A stretch of 32,949 nt of DNA from G020353115 sp964481765 (GCA_964481765.1 CAYZVJ010000030.1:1-32949), one strand, 5' to 3'; positions 1 to 10,247 are shown, numbered from the stretch's first letter. A program made the numbers and translations. Notes: a model not told the origin generated them from the sequence alone.

Positions 1-3000
1 ATTCTATTGGCGCAGGATTTTGGAAGGAACAAACCAGCGTATAAGCTGTTTGATTATAAGGTGTATGAAACACCTCATTTTGAAATTTACCATTATCTTG
101 AAAATGATTCATTGCTGGATGAATTTGCGCGGAGAAGCGAGGAGTGGTACCGGATGCACTTACGGGTATTGAAGGACACCATTGAGGAAAAGAATCCCAT
201 CATTTTCTACGCAAATCATTCCGATTTTCAGGAAACTTCAGCCATCTCCAGCACAGTAAGTGTTGGAACAGGTGGCGTTACGGAAGCGTTAAAGAGGAGG
301 GTGATATTACCCGTTGCTGCCACCAATGCGCAAACCGACCACGTTCTTGGACATGAATTGGTACATGCCTTCCAGTACAATATGATTATCGATGATGATT
401 CAACCAACCTGAATAGTCTGAATAACCTGCCGTTGTGGATGGTTGAAGGGATGGCTGAATACCTGTCTATTGGCAGCGTGGATCCTCACACAGCCATGTG
501 GATGCGTGATGCAATATTAAATGATGACTTCCCTACACTCAAACAGCTTTCTCAAAATTACAAGTACTTTCCTTACCGGTGGGGACAGGCATTCTGGTCA
601 ATGGTAGCCAAGGCGTGGGGAGAAGAGGTAATGGCTCCTATCTTTATGGAAACGGCAAAACACGGGTATGAGTATGCCATTAAAAAGTACCTCAATATGG
701 ATGCTGAAACTTTTTCAGCATTGTGGAAAACTTCAACAGAAAATTACTACCGTAACTTTTTCAGGGATTCGATCGATCTACTTGCGGGTGAGAAGATCCT
801 CTTTGCCGGGAATGCAGGTGATATGAACCTTTCACCCTCGCTCAGTCCGGATGGAAAACAGGTCGTGTTTCTTTCCGAAAGAGAGGTGGTCTCACTGGAT
901 CTTTTTCTTGCTGATGTTGAGACGGGAAAGATCATCAGAAAACTGACAAAGGATGTGTATTCACATGAGGTAGATGCACTGAATTACATCGAATCTGCCG
1001 GTACATGGTCACCGGATGGTTCCCGTTTTGCATTCAGTGTTTTTGAGAAAGGTGAAAACCAGCTGGTTATTCTGAATACCAGGAATGGAAAAATGCTGGA
1101 TCAAATCCCCATTCCGGGTGTACCTGCATTCAATCATCCATCCTGGTCCCCCGATGGTGAAAGCATCGTTGTTGCAGGAATAGTCAACGGAGAGCGTGAT
1201 CTCTACCGCTATTATCTCAGGTCAGGAACGGTTGAACAAATAACCGATGACCGGTTTTCCTACATCCATCCTGCCTGGTCGCCGGATGGGAGATACCTGG
1301 TGGTTTCTACCGATAAACGCGAAGAGGAGACACCCTATGCCAATTTAAATTTCAACCTTGGGCTGATCGATCTGGAAAATCAACACCGGATAGAGATTCT
1401 TCCCGTCTTTCCTGGTGCAAAGAACGTAAATCCCCTCTTTTCTGTTGATGGAAAAAAGATCTATTTCCTCTCCGATTGTGATGGATTCAGGAATCTCTAT
1501 CTCTATGAACTGGAGACAGGTGATGTCTATAGGCTGACCGATTACCTTACGGGTATTTCCGGTATTACCAGCTACTCCCCGGCGATCAGTATAGCCCGGG
1601 AAAGTGATGAAATTGCCTATTCGTATTATTTCAACGGGAAATACAGTATTTATAAAGCAAATCTATCTGATTTTGAAATGATTAAGGTTTCCCCGGATCA
1701 GCTGGATTTACGTGCCGGAACCCTCCCTCCGGCAATTGAAGTTCGCCAGAACCTGGTGGATGCCAGTTTGAAAGACAGGGAAAGTTACGGGATTAAGAAT
1801 CCGGAATCGTTTGTTGAGAAGAAGTATAAACCCAAATTCAAACTGGATTACATATCCAATGTCTCTGTAGGGGCAGCTATTAATTCCAACCGTATGGGAA
1901 CAGGTATGGCCGGAAGTGTATTCGCCATTTTTGGTGATATGGTGGGTAACAATCAGATGTATGTATCGCTGGCTATCAACGGTGAGATCTATGATTTTGG
2001 CGGACAGGTTGCCTACATGAACCAGAAACGACGGCTGAACTGGGGAGGTTCACTTTCCCATATCCCATACCAGTATGTCACTGCCGGTATTCAATATAAC
2101 GATACCCTCCCCGTTGATGACGGATATTATCTGGTTGATAAAATAGTAATGGACCAGATCAGGCTGTTTGAAGACCGGATCGCAGCATTTGCTTACCTTC
2201 CGTTTTCTACCACGAGAAGAATGGAATTTGGAGTATCCCATGCCTGGTATTATTATCGCATCGACCGGTGGGAAACCATTTACGATTCATATACGGGTTA
2301 TTACATGGGACAAAAGAGAAAAAAACTGGATGCCCCCGATGGATTCAATATGCAGCGACTCGATCTTGCCTATGTAACAGACAACTCTATCTTTGGGTTT
2401 GCCTCTCCTTTATCGGGACACCGAAGCCGGTTCCAGGTGGAGAAGTATTTCGGTGAGTTTGGTTTTTATACCACCTATCTTGATTTTAGAAAGTATTTTC
2501 GGATCAAACCCGTAACACTGGCAACCCGGGTGCTTCAATACGGAAGATACGGCCGGGGTGCTGAGGAAGGGATGATGAATCCACTATACCTGGGATATCC
2601 CTGGTTCATCAGGGGGTATGATAACCACAACCTGTATGAAAATATGTCGATTGAGGAGATGAACTATGTGGCTAACCAATTGTATGGTAGCCAGATGGTT
2701 CTCGGAAATGTCGAACTCAGAATTCCGGTAACGGGACCTAAACGAATGGCGCCCATCAAATTGAACTCCATCATGTCAGAATTGTCACTTTTCCTGGATG
2801 CCGGTATGGCCTGGTTTTCGGATAATGATCTCTCGCTTACTTATGACATCAATAAACCCTTAACCAAGATTCCGGTATATAGTATTGGTGCATCCCTGCG
2901 TGTTAACTTGTTTGGTGCTATTGTTATTGAACCATACTATGCATGGCCATTCCAGGGAAATGGCTTCTCTACNNNNNNNNNNNNNNNNNNNNNNNNNNNN

Positions 3001-3164
3001 NNNNNNNNNNNNNNNNNNNNNNNNNNNNNNNNNNNNNNNNNNNNNNNNNNNNNNNNNNNNNNNNNNNNNNNNCTATTGTTATTGAACCATACTATGCATG
3101 GCCATTCCAGGGAAATGGCTTCTCTACTGGTTCATTCGGGATCAACTTTATCCCGGGATGGTAG
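1..3164 (+). CDS. Gluzincin metalloprotease / PD40 beta-propeller / outer-membrane beta-barrel protein (5' end outside window)
   Basis: The reading frame is open from base 1 (ILLAQDFGRNK...), which looks like the end of a signal peptide, so the true start lies upstream; the TTG at 7 is not a convincing start. Domains in order: a zinc-peptidase domain with HELVH at 352-366 and a downstream EGMAEY motif at 445-462 that supplies the likely third glutamate ligand; TolB/PD40-type propeller repeats at about 800-1700 with recurring WSPDG motifs; then a C-terminal region rich in aromatic beta-strands (about 1840 onward) resembling a surface-antigen/BamA-type barrel. The N gap breaks the frame. Collapsing the 55-bp overlap restores an ending of GFSTGSFGINFIPGW and a TAG stop at 3162-3164. 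Read literally across the gap, the frame would stop at 3171 with an artefactual tail. It is probably an outer-membrane protein with a periplasmic or surface peptidase domain; its substrate is unknown. Confidence 0.85.
2918..2972 (+). repeat. 55-bp direct repeat, copy 1 (contig-end overlap)
   Basis: This is identical to 3073-3127. It encodes the penultimate strand region of the barrel protein (AIVIEPYYAWPFQGNGFS). The exact 55-bp length suggests a k=55 assembly overlap rather than a biological repeat. Confidence 0.9.
2973..3072. other. Assembly gap of exactly 100 N
   Basis: One hundred N bases separate two copies of the same 55-bp sequence. A fixed 100-N filler with k-mer-length flanking identity is the signature of a scaffold join between contigs that in fact overlap. 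It is very unlikely to represent 100 missing bases. Confidence 0.95.
3073..3127 (+). repeat. 55-bp direct repeat, copy 2 (contig-end overlap)
   Basis: This is identical to 2918-2972. The sequence after this copy continues the same reading frame as copy 1 (TGSFGINFIPGW, stop), so removing the gap and one copy repairs the gene. Confidence 0.9.
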
Positions 3165-3355
3165 TTGGTAGTCCTGGTTGACAAGAAAGTAGAAATGAGA
3201 GGGAGTTTGGAGTTTATGGAAAAAATAACCGTTGTCTGACTATCGAATTACTACAGTCTAATCTACCCCCTGAAGCTTGCGAATCCCGAATTATTTTCTG
3301 ATCTTCAACAGGAAAGATTTCCTACATTAACCTTTTCTATTAAACCTGTACCGTC

Positions 3356-5449
3356 ATGATAAAACATGCAAGATCAACGGACAAGATTTTTTTTGTTCCA
3401 GTACTGTTATCGTTACTTCTATTCACCTCGACTTCAAAACTACTTTTATCCCAAACCATTACAACAGGTTCCCTGGTCAGGGAGATGGTTGATCTGAAAT
3501 CACTGGCTGAATACCCCGATCCGGCTTATAGGTCAATCCAGTTTTCATCCTATGACCGGAGGAGCGTTCATCCTGATAAACCGGACTGGTTCGCCAATTC
3601 GGATGGTTTCGGACAGGAACCGATTCCGGGTTTTATCGAAGTCCTCAAAAATCCGGGTGACGATGGAATAGGGGAGTACCTGATGTGCGATATCAAAGGA
3701 CCGGGAGCCATCGTCCGGCTCTGGACAGCAGCCATCAATGGTGATATCCGTCTTTACCTGGATGATGTGTCAAAACCGTTTTATGAAGGTCCTGCACAAC
3801 CCTTTTTCCTGGAAACCTATAAAACAGTTGCTCCGGATTACCCATCCGAAATATTTACCGGATCGTTCTCGCAGAATATGGCGGGCTATTACCCTGTGCC
3901 TTTTGCAAAGAGATGCAGAATAGAGTGGATCGGAGACCTGAATAGACTTCACTTCTACCACATCGGTGTGCGGATATATGATCAGAAAGCGTTGGTAAAA
4001 ACGTTTTCTGTCAATGACCTCAACCTGTATAAAGAAGATATCATAAAGGTGGCAAACCTGCTGAAGGACCCGGTAACTCACTGGGTCTTCAGTCCGGAAT
4101 ACCGGTCAACCGATATTACTGTTGAAATTCCGGCAGGAGAGGAGAGAGAACTCCTCAAACTAAAAGGGCAAGGAGCCATTGAATGCCTTACACTACAACT
4201 TTCAGCCGGTGAGCTGAATAACGCCCTGAGACAAACGGTGTTGAACATATCATTTGATGGTTCTCCCTGGGGAGAGGTGCAATCACCCATTGGAGATTTC
4301 TTCGGTGCTGCACCCGGAATTAACCCATACCAGTCCCTCCCGTTTAGCGTAATGACCGATGGGACAATGATCTGCCGGTTCGTGATGCCTTACCGCGATT
4401 CCGTGAGACTGTCCCTTAAAAATACCGGGGAACAACCTGTTTTTGTTTCAGGCAATGTGTTGAATGGCAAGTATGAATGGATTGAGGGAAAGTCGATGCA
4501 TTTCCGCGCCCGCTGGAGAGTGGATCATAACCTGTTTTCTTCAAACGAAAAACCGTATGATATCCCTTACCTGTTTGCTCATGGTAAAGGGGTTATTGTT
4601 GGTGCGGCAGCAATGATCATGAACCCAACACCTGTTCCATCATCATGGGGAAACTGGTGGGGTGAGGGAGATGAGAAAATTTTTGTTGATGAGAATGATT
4701 TTCCATCATTTTTTGGCACCGGTTCAGAAGACTACTACAATTACGCCTGGTCTTCCAGCGAGATATTTGCATATGGATATTGCGGTCAGCCCAGAAATGA
4801 CGGACCTGCAAACCGTGGATTCGTAACGAACTACAGGTATCACATCCTGGATCCCATCCCCTTTGCCAGTAATATAGCTTTTTATATGGAATTGTTTAGC
4901 CATGGACCTGTTCCCGGTTTTTCATACGGCAGAATCATTTATCATTATGGATTGCCGGGAATGATAGATGATCATATCCCGTTATCAGACAGTGATGTAA
5001 AACTGCCTCAACTGCCCGAAAACTGGATGCCTGTACGCCGGTATTTTTGTGCCAACGCAGATTTTTATCAGGCAGAAGATATCGCCAGGGAAACCCAGGG
5101 GTTTGAATTGAAAGAACAGGATATCTGGGCCGGTGGTAACATTATGGTCTGGAGGGGAGCATCCATCTCTTTTACCCTACCAATCAAGGAAGAGGGAGAA
5201 TATATTATTGTGTTTACCGCTCGTCGGGCACCCGGTGCCGGATCCTTTGAATCTGAAATCAATGGACAGAAACTGAAATTTGGAGAGGAAACCCTGGTCG
5301 ACCTCTCTGTACCATACCGGACCCTGGCACGAAATTTTATTGCTGCACCGGTAAAACTGGAAGCAGGTGATCAAACCCTGACCCTGATAAACAAAAGCAG
5401 TCCGGGAAAACCAATCGGGATTGACTTTATCTGGGTCTTGAAACGATAG
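3356..5449 (+). CDS. Secreted GH172 (DUF2961) glycoside hydrolase with C-terminal beta-sandwich domain
   Basis: The 697-residue protein starts with a basic N-terminus and a hydrophobic stretch (about residues 10-32, ending LLLSQ), a signal peptide. The DUF2961/GH172 core is recognisable from CDIKGPGAIVRLW (111-123) followed by the IRLYLDD strand, and from the acidic motif GTGSEDYYNYAW around residues 455-465 (E458, D459), which is typical of the family active site. Characterised GH172 members act on fructofuranosides and arabinofuranosides, but the family is broad and the substrate cannot be assigned here. The last 130 or so residues (from about 560) look like a jelly-roll carbohydrate-binding or accessory domain. 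No SusC/SusD pair or other polysaccharide-utilisation genes adjoin it, so it seems to be a lone enzyme. The ATG at 3356 is followed directly by the signal peptide and is the best start. Confidence 0.85.
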   Translation: MIKHARSTDKIFFVPVLLSLLLFTSTSKLLLSQTITTGSLVREMVDLKSLAEYPDPAYRSIQFSSYDRRSVHPDKPDWFANSDGFGQEPIPGFIEVLKNPGDDGIGEYLMCDIKGPGAIVRLWTAAINGDIRLYLDDVSKPFYEGPAQPFFLETYKTVAPDYPSEIFTGSFSQNMAGYYPVPFAKRCRIEWIGDLNRLHFYHIGVRIYDQKALVKTFSVNDLNLYKEDIIKVANLLKDPVTHWVFSPEYRSTDITVEIPAGEERELLKLKGQGAIECLTLQLSAGELNNALRQTVLNISFDGSPWGEVQSPIGDFFGAAPGINPYQSLPFSVMTDGTMICRFVMPYRDSVRLSLKNTGEQPVFVSGNVLNGKYEWIEGKSMHFRARWRVDHNLFSSNEKPYDIPYLFAHGKGVIVGAAAMIMNPTPVPSSWGNWWGEGDEKIFVDENDFPSFFGTGSEDYYNYAWSSSEIFAYGYCGQPRNDGPANRGFVTNYRYHILDPIPFASNIAFYMELFSHGPVPGFSYGRIIYHYGLPGMIDDHIPLSDSDVKLPQLPENWMPVRRYFCANADFYQAEDIARETQGFELKEQDIWAGGNIMVWRGASISFTLPIKEEGEYIIVFTARRAPGAGSFESEINGQKLKFGEETLVDLSVPYRTLARNFIAAPVKLEAGDQTLTLINKSSPGKPIGIDFIWVLKR

Positions 5450-5783
5450 ATTTGAACTGTTATAAGTTATGCGTTGATAAGTTATAAGTAATGGTTAAAA
5501 GGATATGGAATACGGGTTACGGGGATTTTGAAAAAAAGCCTGTAGGTGTGGAATTGAATCACTCAAATGTCAAATTCATTGTGTGAACACGAAAAACATT
5601 AGGTCCGACTACTAAATAAGTCAGTGGGAAAACGTTGAATGGACCGCAGGGCACCAGGCATCTCAGGGCATATAGGCAGACGAAAACCGAATACCGAAAC
5701 CTACTATCCGCAATCCGCAATCCCTGCCTGCGGCAGGCAGGCGCAATCCGAAATCCGAAATCCGAAATAAATAGAGGATAGTG
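5450..5783. repeat. Intergenic mosaic of degenerate short-word repeats between convergent genes
   Basis: No gene is seen here. The stretch is a patchwork of short words repeated with variation: gttataagtta-type words at 5459-5494, gggca/aggca words at 5648-5680, ccgaataccgaaac at 5687-5700, atccgca words at 5707-5722 and atccgaa words at 5744-5767. A palindrome sits inside the last cluster. The same word families recur at 15919-15996 and 18208-18786. It lies between the converging 3' ends of the GH172 gene and the amidohydrolase operon. Confidence 0.75.
5723..5741. repeat. REP-like palindrome
   Basis: Two perfect 9-bp inverted arms (cctgcctgc / gcaggcagg) flank one central base. The element is very GC-rich in an AT-rich intergenic setting and is flanked on both sides by atccg words. 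It could act as a transcript-end hairpin for the converging genes or be a REP-type interspersed palindrome. Confidence 0.75.
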
Positions 5784-7100
5784 CTATTCTTTTTCCTCCC
5801 GCGCATACTTCTCCTTATACTTCCGGTACAGCTGCTTGTGTTTGTTATCAAGATCGATTTTTCTGCCCGAGATAAAAGCCAGTTCCACCTGGTTGGTGCG
5901 CATATCCAGGATATCTCCATCTGAAACCACGAGGGTGGCGCTTTTTCCTTCTTCCAGCGTACCATACCGATCGTCAATTCCCAGGATTTTTGCATTGTTT
6001 AGTGTAATGCACTGCAGTGCCTCCTCTTTGGTCAGTCCGTACCCTGCAGCCTGACCGGCAACAAATGGAAGATTCATGGACCCTGTGGCTCCAGGATATA
6101 AGATCCCTGTTAGGATCCCTTCCTTCATAAACAGAGCAGGCAGTTTATAGGGTTCCTGCACATCATAATCCTTTCGTTTTGCCATGCGGTGCAGGTGTGC
6201 TACGATGACCGGGATGTTGTTCTCCTTTAGAAAGTCCTTCACCAACCAGGTATCCTCATCTCCACCTGAGAGTACAACGTGTTGAACACCATGTTTTTTT
6301 GCGAACTGGATGCTTTCGATGATCTCTTTTACATAGCCGGCTTCAATGAAGAGCCGTTTGCTTCCATCGAACAATCCTTTCATTGCCTCCAGTTTCAGGT
6401 TCATTTTTTCGGGGTCACCCTTCTCATAATAACTTTGTGCATCCGTAAAGAGTTTCTCCAGTTCAAGCACCTGGGTGGAATAGTTGGGATCGGCTGTTGT
6501 TGAAGCGGATGATCCGTACCCCCTGCGCCTGTACATGGTTGGCCAACTCATGTGTATTGCATCATCCATTTTTATCACGGCATCTTCCCAGTTCCAGGCA
6601 TCAAGCTGAACGACCGAAGAAGTACCTGAAATCAATCCGCCGGAAGGGGTTATCTGTGCCAGCAGGATCCCGTTGGATCGGAGGGTCGGGATCACTTCTG
6701 AATCGGTATTGTATGCAATTATGGTTCGGACATTGGGATTCATTTCACCAATCTCGCGCGAATCAACCGTTGCCCGTACTGCTCCTATTTCACTCAGTCC
6801 CAGATTGGAAACCGGAGATATCAAGCCGGGATAGACATGTTTACCATCGATCCGGATGATTTCATAACGATCACGATCCAGGGGCAATTCATCCGCTGAT
6901 GTGACCCTGGTTATCGTTCCATTCTCAAAGGCAATGGCACAATTTACGATGGTACTGCCATTGCCAATGTGTGCACTCCCTCCCAGAAGAAGAATCGGTT
7001 TTTCCTGTTCAGGAGCAGGGGGAGGAGCTGTTTGTGCTTTACCGGCAGTTGTTCCAAGGAAAAAACAGGCGATGAGCAGATAAAAGATATTGGTTTTCAT
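5784..7100 (-). CDS. Amidohydrolase-superfamily protein lacking the HxH metal motif
   Basis: The protein has 438 residues and an N-terminal signal peptide (residues 1-23, ending AGKAQ), so it is exported. The fold is recognisable from the amidohydrolase/imidazolonepropionase pattern: an N-terminal beta-sandwich ending IDGKHVYPGLI, a long barrel, and the C-terminal EEALQCITLNNAKILGID...GTLEEGKSATLVVSDGDIL signature. At residues 91-104 (PGLISPVSNLGLSE) the usual PGLIDxHxH metal site is absent, and no convincing set of the other histidine ligands is seen. It may be a non-catalytic partner or use different chemistry. It lies 3 nt downstream of the 1021-residue amidohydrolase and is almost certainly co-transcribed and translationally coupled with it. 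This pairing of about 430 and about 1000 residues recurs in Bacteroidota. The substrate is unknown. Confidence 0.85.
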   Translation of the reverse strand: MKTNIFYLLIACFFLGTTAGKAQTAPPPAPEQEKPILLLGGSAHIGNGSTIVNCAIAFENGTITRVTSADELPLDRDRYEIIRIDGKHVYPGLISPVSNLGLSEIGAVRATVDSREIGEMNPNVRTIIAYNTDSEVIPTLRSNGILLAQITPSGGLISGTSSVVQLDAWNWEDAVIKMDDAIHMSWPTMYRRRGYGSSASTTADPNYSTQVLELEKLFTDAQSYYEKGDPEKMNLKLEAMKGLFDGSKRLFIEAGYVKEIIESIQFAKKHGVQHVVLSGGDEDTWLVKDFLKENNIPVIVAHLHRMAKRKDYDVQEPYKLPALFMKEGILTGILYPGATGSMNLPFVAGQAAGYGLTKEEALQCITLNNAKILGIDDRYGTLEEGKSATLVVSDGDILDMRTNQVELAFISGRKIDLDNKHKQLYRKYKEKYAREEKE

Positions 7101-7103
7101 GAT

Positions 7104-10100
7104 CTATCGGTTTTGAATGGTCGATTCAATGGTTCGGTTTTCTTTGAATGTATCGATGACCTCTTCGTCATCCCATACGAATTGCTGGTTGGACCGGGTC
7201 CTGGTAAAAGCAGATGCCCCTTTTTCCTCGCGGATCATTTTTTGAACGATCCGGTTCCGTTCGTTCTGAATGTATTGCAGCAATTCAGCATCCCTTTCCA
7301 GATCAAAATAGAATACTCCATCAACCATGGTCTTCTCTGCTCTGGCATAGATGGAAAGGGGATTATCAGACCAGAGGACCAGGTCGGCATCCTTTCCGCT
7401 TTTTATGCTTCCCATCCGGTGGTCGAGGTGTAATATCCGGGCAGGGTTCAGGGTGACCAGTTTCCAGGCTTCCTCTTCTTTAACCCCTCCGTATTTCACT
7501 GCTTTTGCTGCCTCCTGGTGCAATCTTCTTGACAGCTCAGCGTCGTCGGAATGGATGCAGGTGAGCACCCCCTGATCCAGGTGCAATGCTGCATTGTAGG
7601 GAATGGCATGGTATACTTCATATTTGAATGCCCACCAGTCGGAAAATATCGACCCGGCAGCTCCATGTTCCTTCATTTTATCGGCAATTTTATACCCTTC
7701 GGTGTTGTGGATGAGTGTATGGGCCTTCACATTGAAATCCTCAGCCAGCTTCATGATCATGTTGGTCTCCGACTGAACGTATGTGTGGCAGGTAATGAAG
7801 CTCTTCTTCTGGAGTACTTCACCGATAGCTTCCAGCCTCAGGTCTCTTCTGGGTTTTGTCATCCGCGCTTTTTCTTTCGGATTAAGCCGGTTGTATTGAT
7901 CCCATGTTTCCAGGTATTCTTTCGCTCGCAGGTAACCATCCCTGATGATCTGCTCTACTCCCATACGGGTTTGAGGATAACGAATGGCCATGTTGGCTGG
8001 ATATCTCGATTGTTTAACATTTTCACCAAGCGCATGTTTGAGGAATCCTACGGTATTCTTTATCTTCAGTTCTTCTGCATTTTTTCCCCAACGGTGCTTT
8101 ATGATACAGGATTGTCCTCCGATCGGATTGGCTGATCCATGCAGTACCTGTGCTGCAGTCACTCCACCGGCAAGTTGCCTGTAGATGCTGATATCCTCGG
8201 GATCAATCACATCAGCAATTCGTACCTCGGAGGTTATTGCACGGCTCCCTTCATTGACACCCCCGGAGACGGCAATATGAGAATGCTCATCAATAATTCC
8301 CGATGTCAGGTGTTTCCCGGTAGCATCAATTACTTCTACTCCCTCCGACGACAGATTTTTCCCAACGCCGGCAATTTTGCCATTTTTTACCAGTACATCG
8401 CACTGTTCAACAATTCCCTCACCTTCATTGGTCCATACCGTGGTATTCCGGAACAAAACATCCCGTTGTTCGGGTATTTGTTGTGCACCAAATGCCACAA
8501 AGGGATAGATTACTTCACCGGCAATATCAGAAGCCGGAGTACCTGTTTTTTCCCTCTGATCGGTTGGAGAACCCGGTTTGACCCGTTCCGCTGTCCAGTT
8601 TACAACAGAGCCATTGGAAAGCTGGACATGTCCCTTCAAGGTTTCGCCTTCAACCCATCCGGTAAACAATAGCGACTCACTATCTTTGTCAGGATCAAGG
8701 ATAAACTGGATCCACTGCTTTTCCATGATGAACTTTGGCTTGACCCTGGTGGTATCATCAAGGACTACTTCCAGCGAATATTTCCCTGGTTTTCCGGTTA
8801 TGACCAGGGTATACTCCTGCCTGTTTTCACCGGTTAAACTGTATGTCCCGGCCAGGTTTGGCAGATTCATATCGGATAGGATGAATCGTTCTCCCTGGAC
8901 CCAGTTTTCAAAAAGAATGGTATTCTCATCGAACAGATCCCCTGATGTTACCAGGAAATTCGCCAGCATACCCTTTTCCAGTTTTCCTACAAGATGCTCC
9001 ATATTCAACATCCTGGCAGGTTCAAGGGTAAGTGCTTTCAAAGCATCTTCTTCCTTCAACCCATGCTCAATGGCTTTGCGTATATTGGGCCAGAACTCTT
9101 TCCTGTTGCTCAAACCATCGGAGGTGAGAGCAAAAGGGATATTCTCACGGGCAAGCACAGCCGGGTTTGCAGGAGCTAACTCCCAGTGTTTCAAATCCTC
9201 AAGAGAGATTAACATGCTTTTATACGGATCGGAAACATCCATAGCTTTCGGAAAATTAACCGGGATAATCAGTGGAGCACCCGTTTCACCGATCTCTTTG
9301 ATGATTTGATACTCCTTGCCATCGCCCCGGATGATGTATTGAACACCAAATTCATCTCCAACCCTGTCTGCCCGCAGAACAGAGAACTTATCGGTAACTT
9401 CAAAAATCTGAGGCAGAGCCTGGTTCTCATTCCATGCATCCAGTGAAAGATCATAAAAAGGCTTATCTGTCAGTGACATATACCAGCTGGCATCCAGGTA
9501 TGTTTGCCGGAGCAGGGCAATCGATCCCATGAGGGAACCGGGGTAATTTTGCCCGGAACTGCCCTTGTCAAACGAATAGTGTGCAGCCACTTTCTCGGTG
9601 AGCATGACTTCGTTTGGATTTTTCGTGGCTAATGTAACCAGCGTGGAGGTCCCACGTGCAATTCCATCTGCCCTGAAGGTGAGTGCTGTTCCGAAACCAA
9701 GCTCTCTGAGTGCACCAGCCTCCCTGTCGTTTACCTGGAACTCCTCCGAAGCATGATACCACGACTTAATGGCTTCATTCCAGTTATAGGCTCCGGGTGT
9801 GTTGGACTCGAATTGTGGTGTACTCATCCCGAACCCCATTGAACTTCGAGCTGCCTCTCTTTCGCTTGGGAGCCCGTAATTACTGTAAATCTCTACCAGG
9901 GAAGGATAGATGTATTTTCCTGAGAGATCAATTACCACCGCATGATCAGGAATCTTAAGATTAGCCCCGATCTGAAGTATTTTGTCTTCCTGAATGATCA
10001 GATCAGCCCCTTCCAATCGTGTTTGATAATCGGTTACAATGGTGGCATTCCTGAAAGCATACAGGGTGGCACGATCATCCCGGATACCTGTTACAGGGAA

Positions 10101-10169
10101 TGTCTCCTGTGAAAGCACCTGGAAATGATACAATGCCAGAAAGAACAAGATCATCTGTGACTTTTTCAT
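7104..10169 (-). CDS. Double-domain secreted amidohydrolase (N-terminal domain degenerate, C-terminal domain with complete metal ligands)
   Basis: This 1021-residue protein has a signal peptide (residues 1-20, ending QVLSQ) and two amidohydrolase modules in tandem. The first, about residues 35-430, has PSLVEIYSNYG (89-99) where a metal-binding PGxIDxHxH would be, so its site is degenerate. A beta-rich linker covers about 440-545. The second module, about 550-985, has IDEHSH with H629 and H631, then H795 (ITCHTY), H821 (TLIHNTEG) and D875 (IHSDD), a full ligand set for a subtype with two-histidine, one-aspartate metal binding. It ends with the ALVTLNPARIL-type signature and GKDADLVLWSDNP. The C-terminal half is therefore the likely active hydrolase, acting on a cyclic amide, imide or dipeptide-like bond in the periplasm. 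It is the first gene of a two-gene operon with the smaller amidohydrolase 3 nt downstream. Confidence 0.88.
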   Translation of the reverse strand: MKKSQMILFFLALYHFQVLSQETFPVTGIRDDRATLYAFRNATIVTDYQTRLEGADLIIQEDKILQIGANLKIPDHAVVIDLSGKYIYPSLVEIYSNYGLPSEREAARSSMGFGMSTPQFESNTPGAYNWNEAIKSWYHASEEFQVNDREAGALRELGFGTALTFRADGIARGTSTLVTLATKNPNEVMLTEKVAAHYSFDKGSSGQNYPGSLMGSIALLRQTYLDASWYMSLTDKPFYDLSLDAWNENQALPQIFEVTDKFSVLRADRVGDEFGVQYIIRGDGKEYQIIKEIGETGAPLIIPVNFPKAMDVSDPYKSMLISLEDLKHWELAPANPAVLARENIPFALTSDGLSNRKEFWPNIRKAIEHGLKEEDALKALTLEPARMLNMEHLVGKLEKGMLANFLVTSGDLFDENTILFENWVQGERFILSDMNLPNLAGTYSLTGENRQEYTLVITGKPGKYSLEVVLDDTTRVKPKFIMEKQWIQFILDPDKDSESLLFTGWVEGETLKGHVQLSNGSVVNWTAERVKPGSPTDQREKTGTPASDIAGEVIYPFVAFGAQQIPEQRDVLFRNTTVWTNEGEGIVEQCDVLVKNGKIAGVGKNLSSEGVEVIDATGKHLTSGIIDEHSHIAVSGGVNEGSRAITSEVRIADVIDPEDISIYRQLAGGVTAAQVLHGSANPIGGQSCIIKHRWGKNAEELKIKNTVGFLKHALGENVKQSRYPANMAIRYPQTRMGVEQIIRDGYLRAKEYLETWDQYNRLNPKEKARMTKPRRDLRLEAIGEVLQKKSFITCHTYVQSETNMIMKLAEDFNVKAHTLIHNTEGYKIADKMKEHGAAGSIFSDWWAFKYEVYHAIPYNAALHLDQGVLTCIHSDDAELSRRLHQEAAKAVKYGGVKEEEAWKLVTLNPARILHLDHRMGSIKSGKDADLVLWSDNPLSIYARAEKTMVDGVFYFDLERDAELLQYIQNERNRIVQKMIREEKGASAFTRTRSNQQFVWDDEEVIDTFKENRTIESTIQNR

Positions 10170-10247
10170 GGGAATAGAAGAATAAGATTTGAAGCCTAAA
10201 TGTAGAAAATCAATTTTAATCTTACTTAAAAATAGGATTGAAAAAGG

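Noticed and set aside
2943..3164. Separate small protein across the N gap
   Set aside because: It is the true C-terminal frame of the large barrel protein, split off by the artificial gap.
3165..3355. Promoter or terminator between the barrel protein and GH172 genes
   Set aside because: No TAnnTTTG match or convincing hairpin could be seen in the 191 bp.
8578..9309. Long plus-strand frame (243 codons) opposite the amidohydrolase
   Set aside because: It is the antisense shadow of a well-supported gene; the protein shows no family resemblance.
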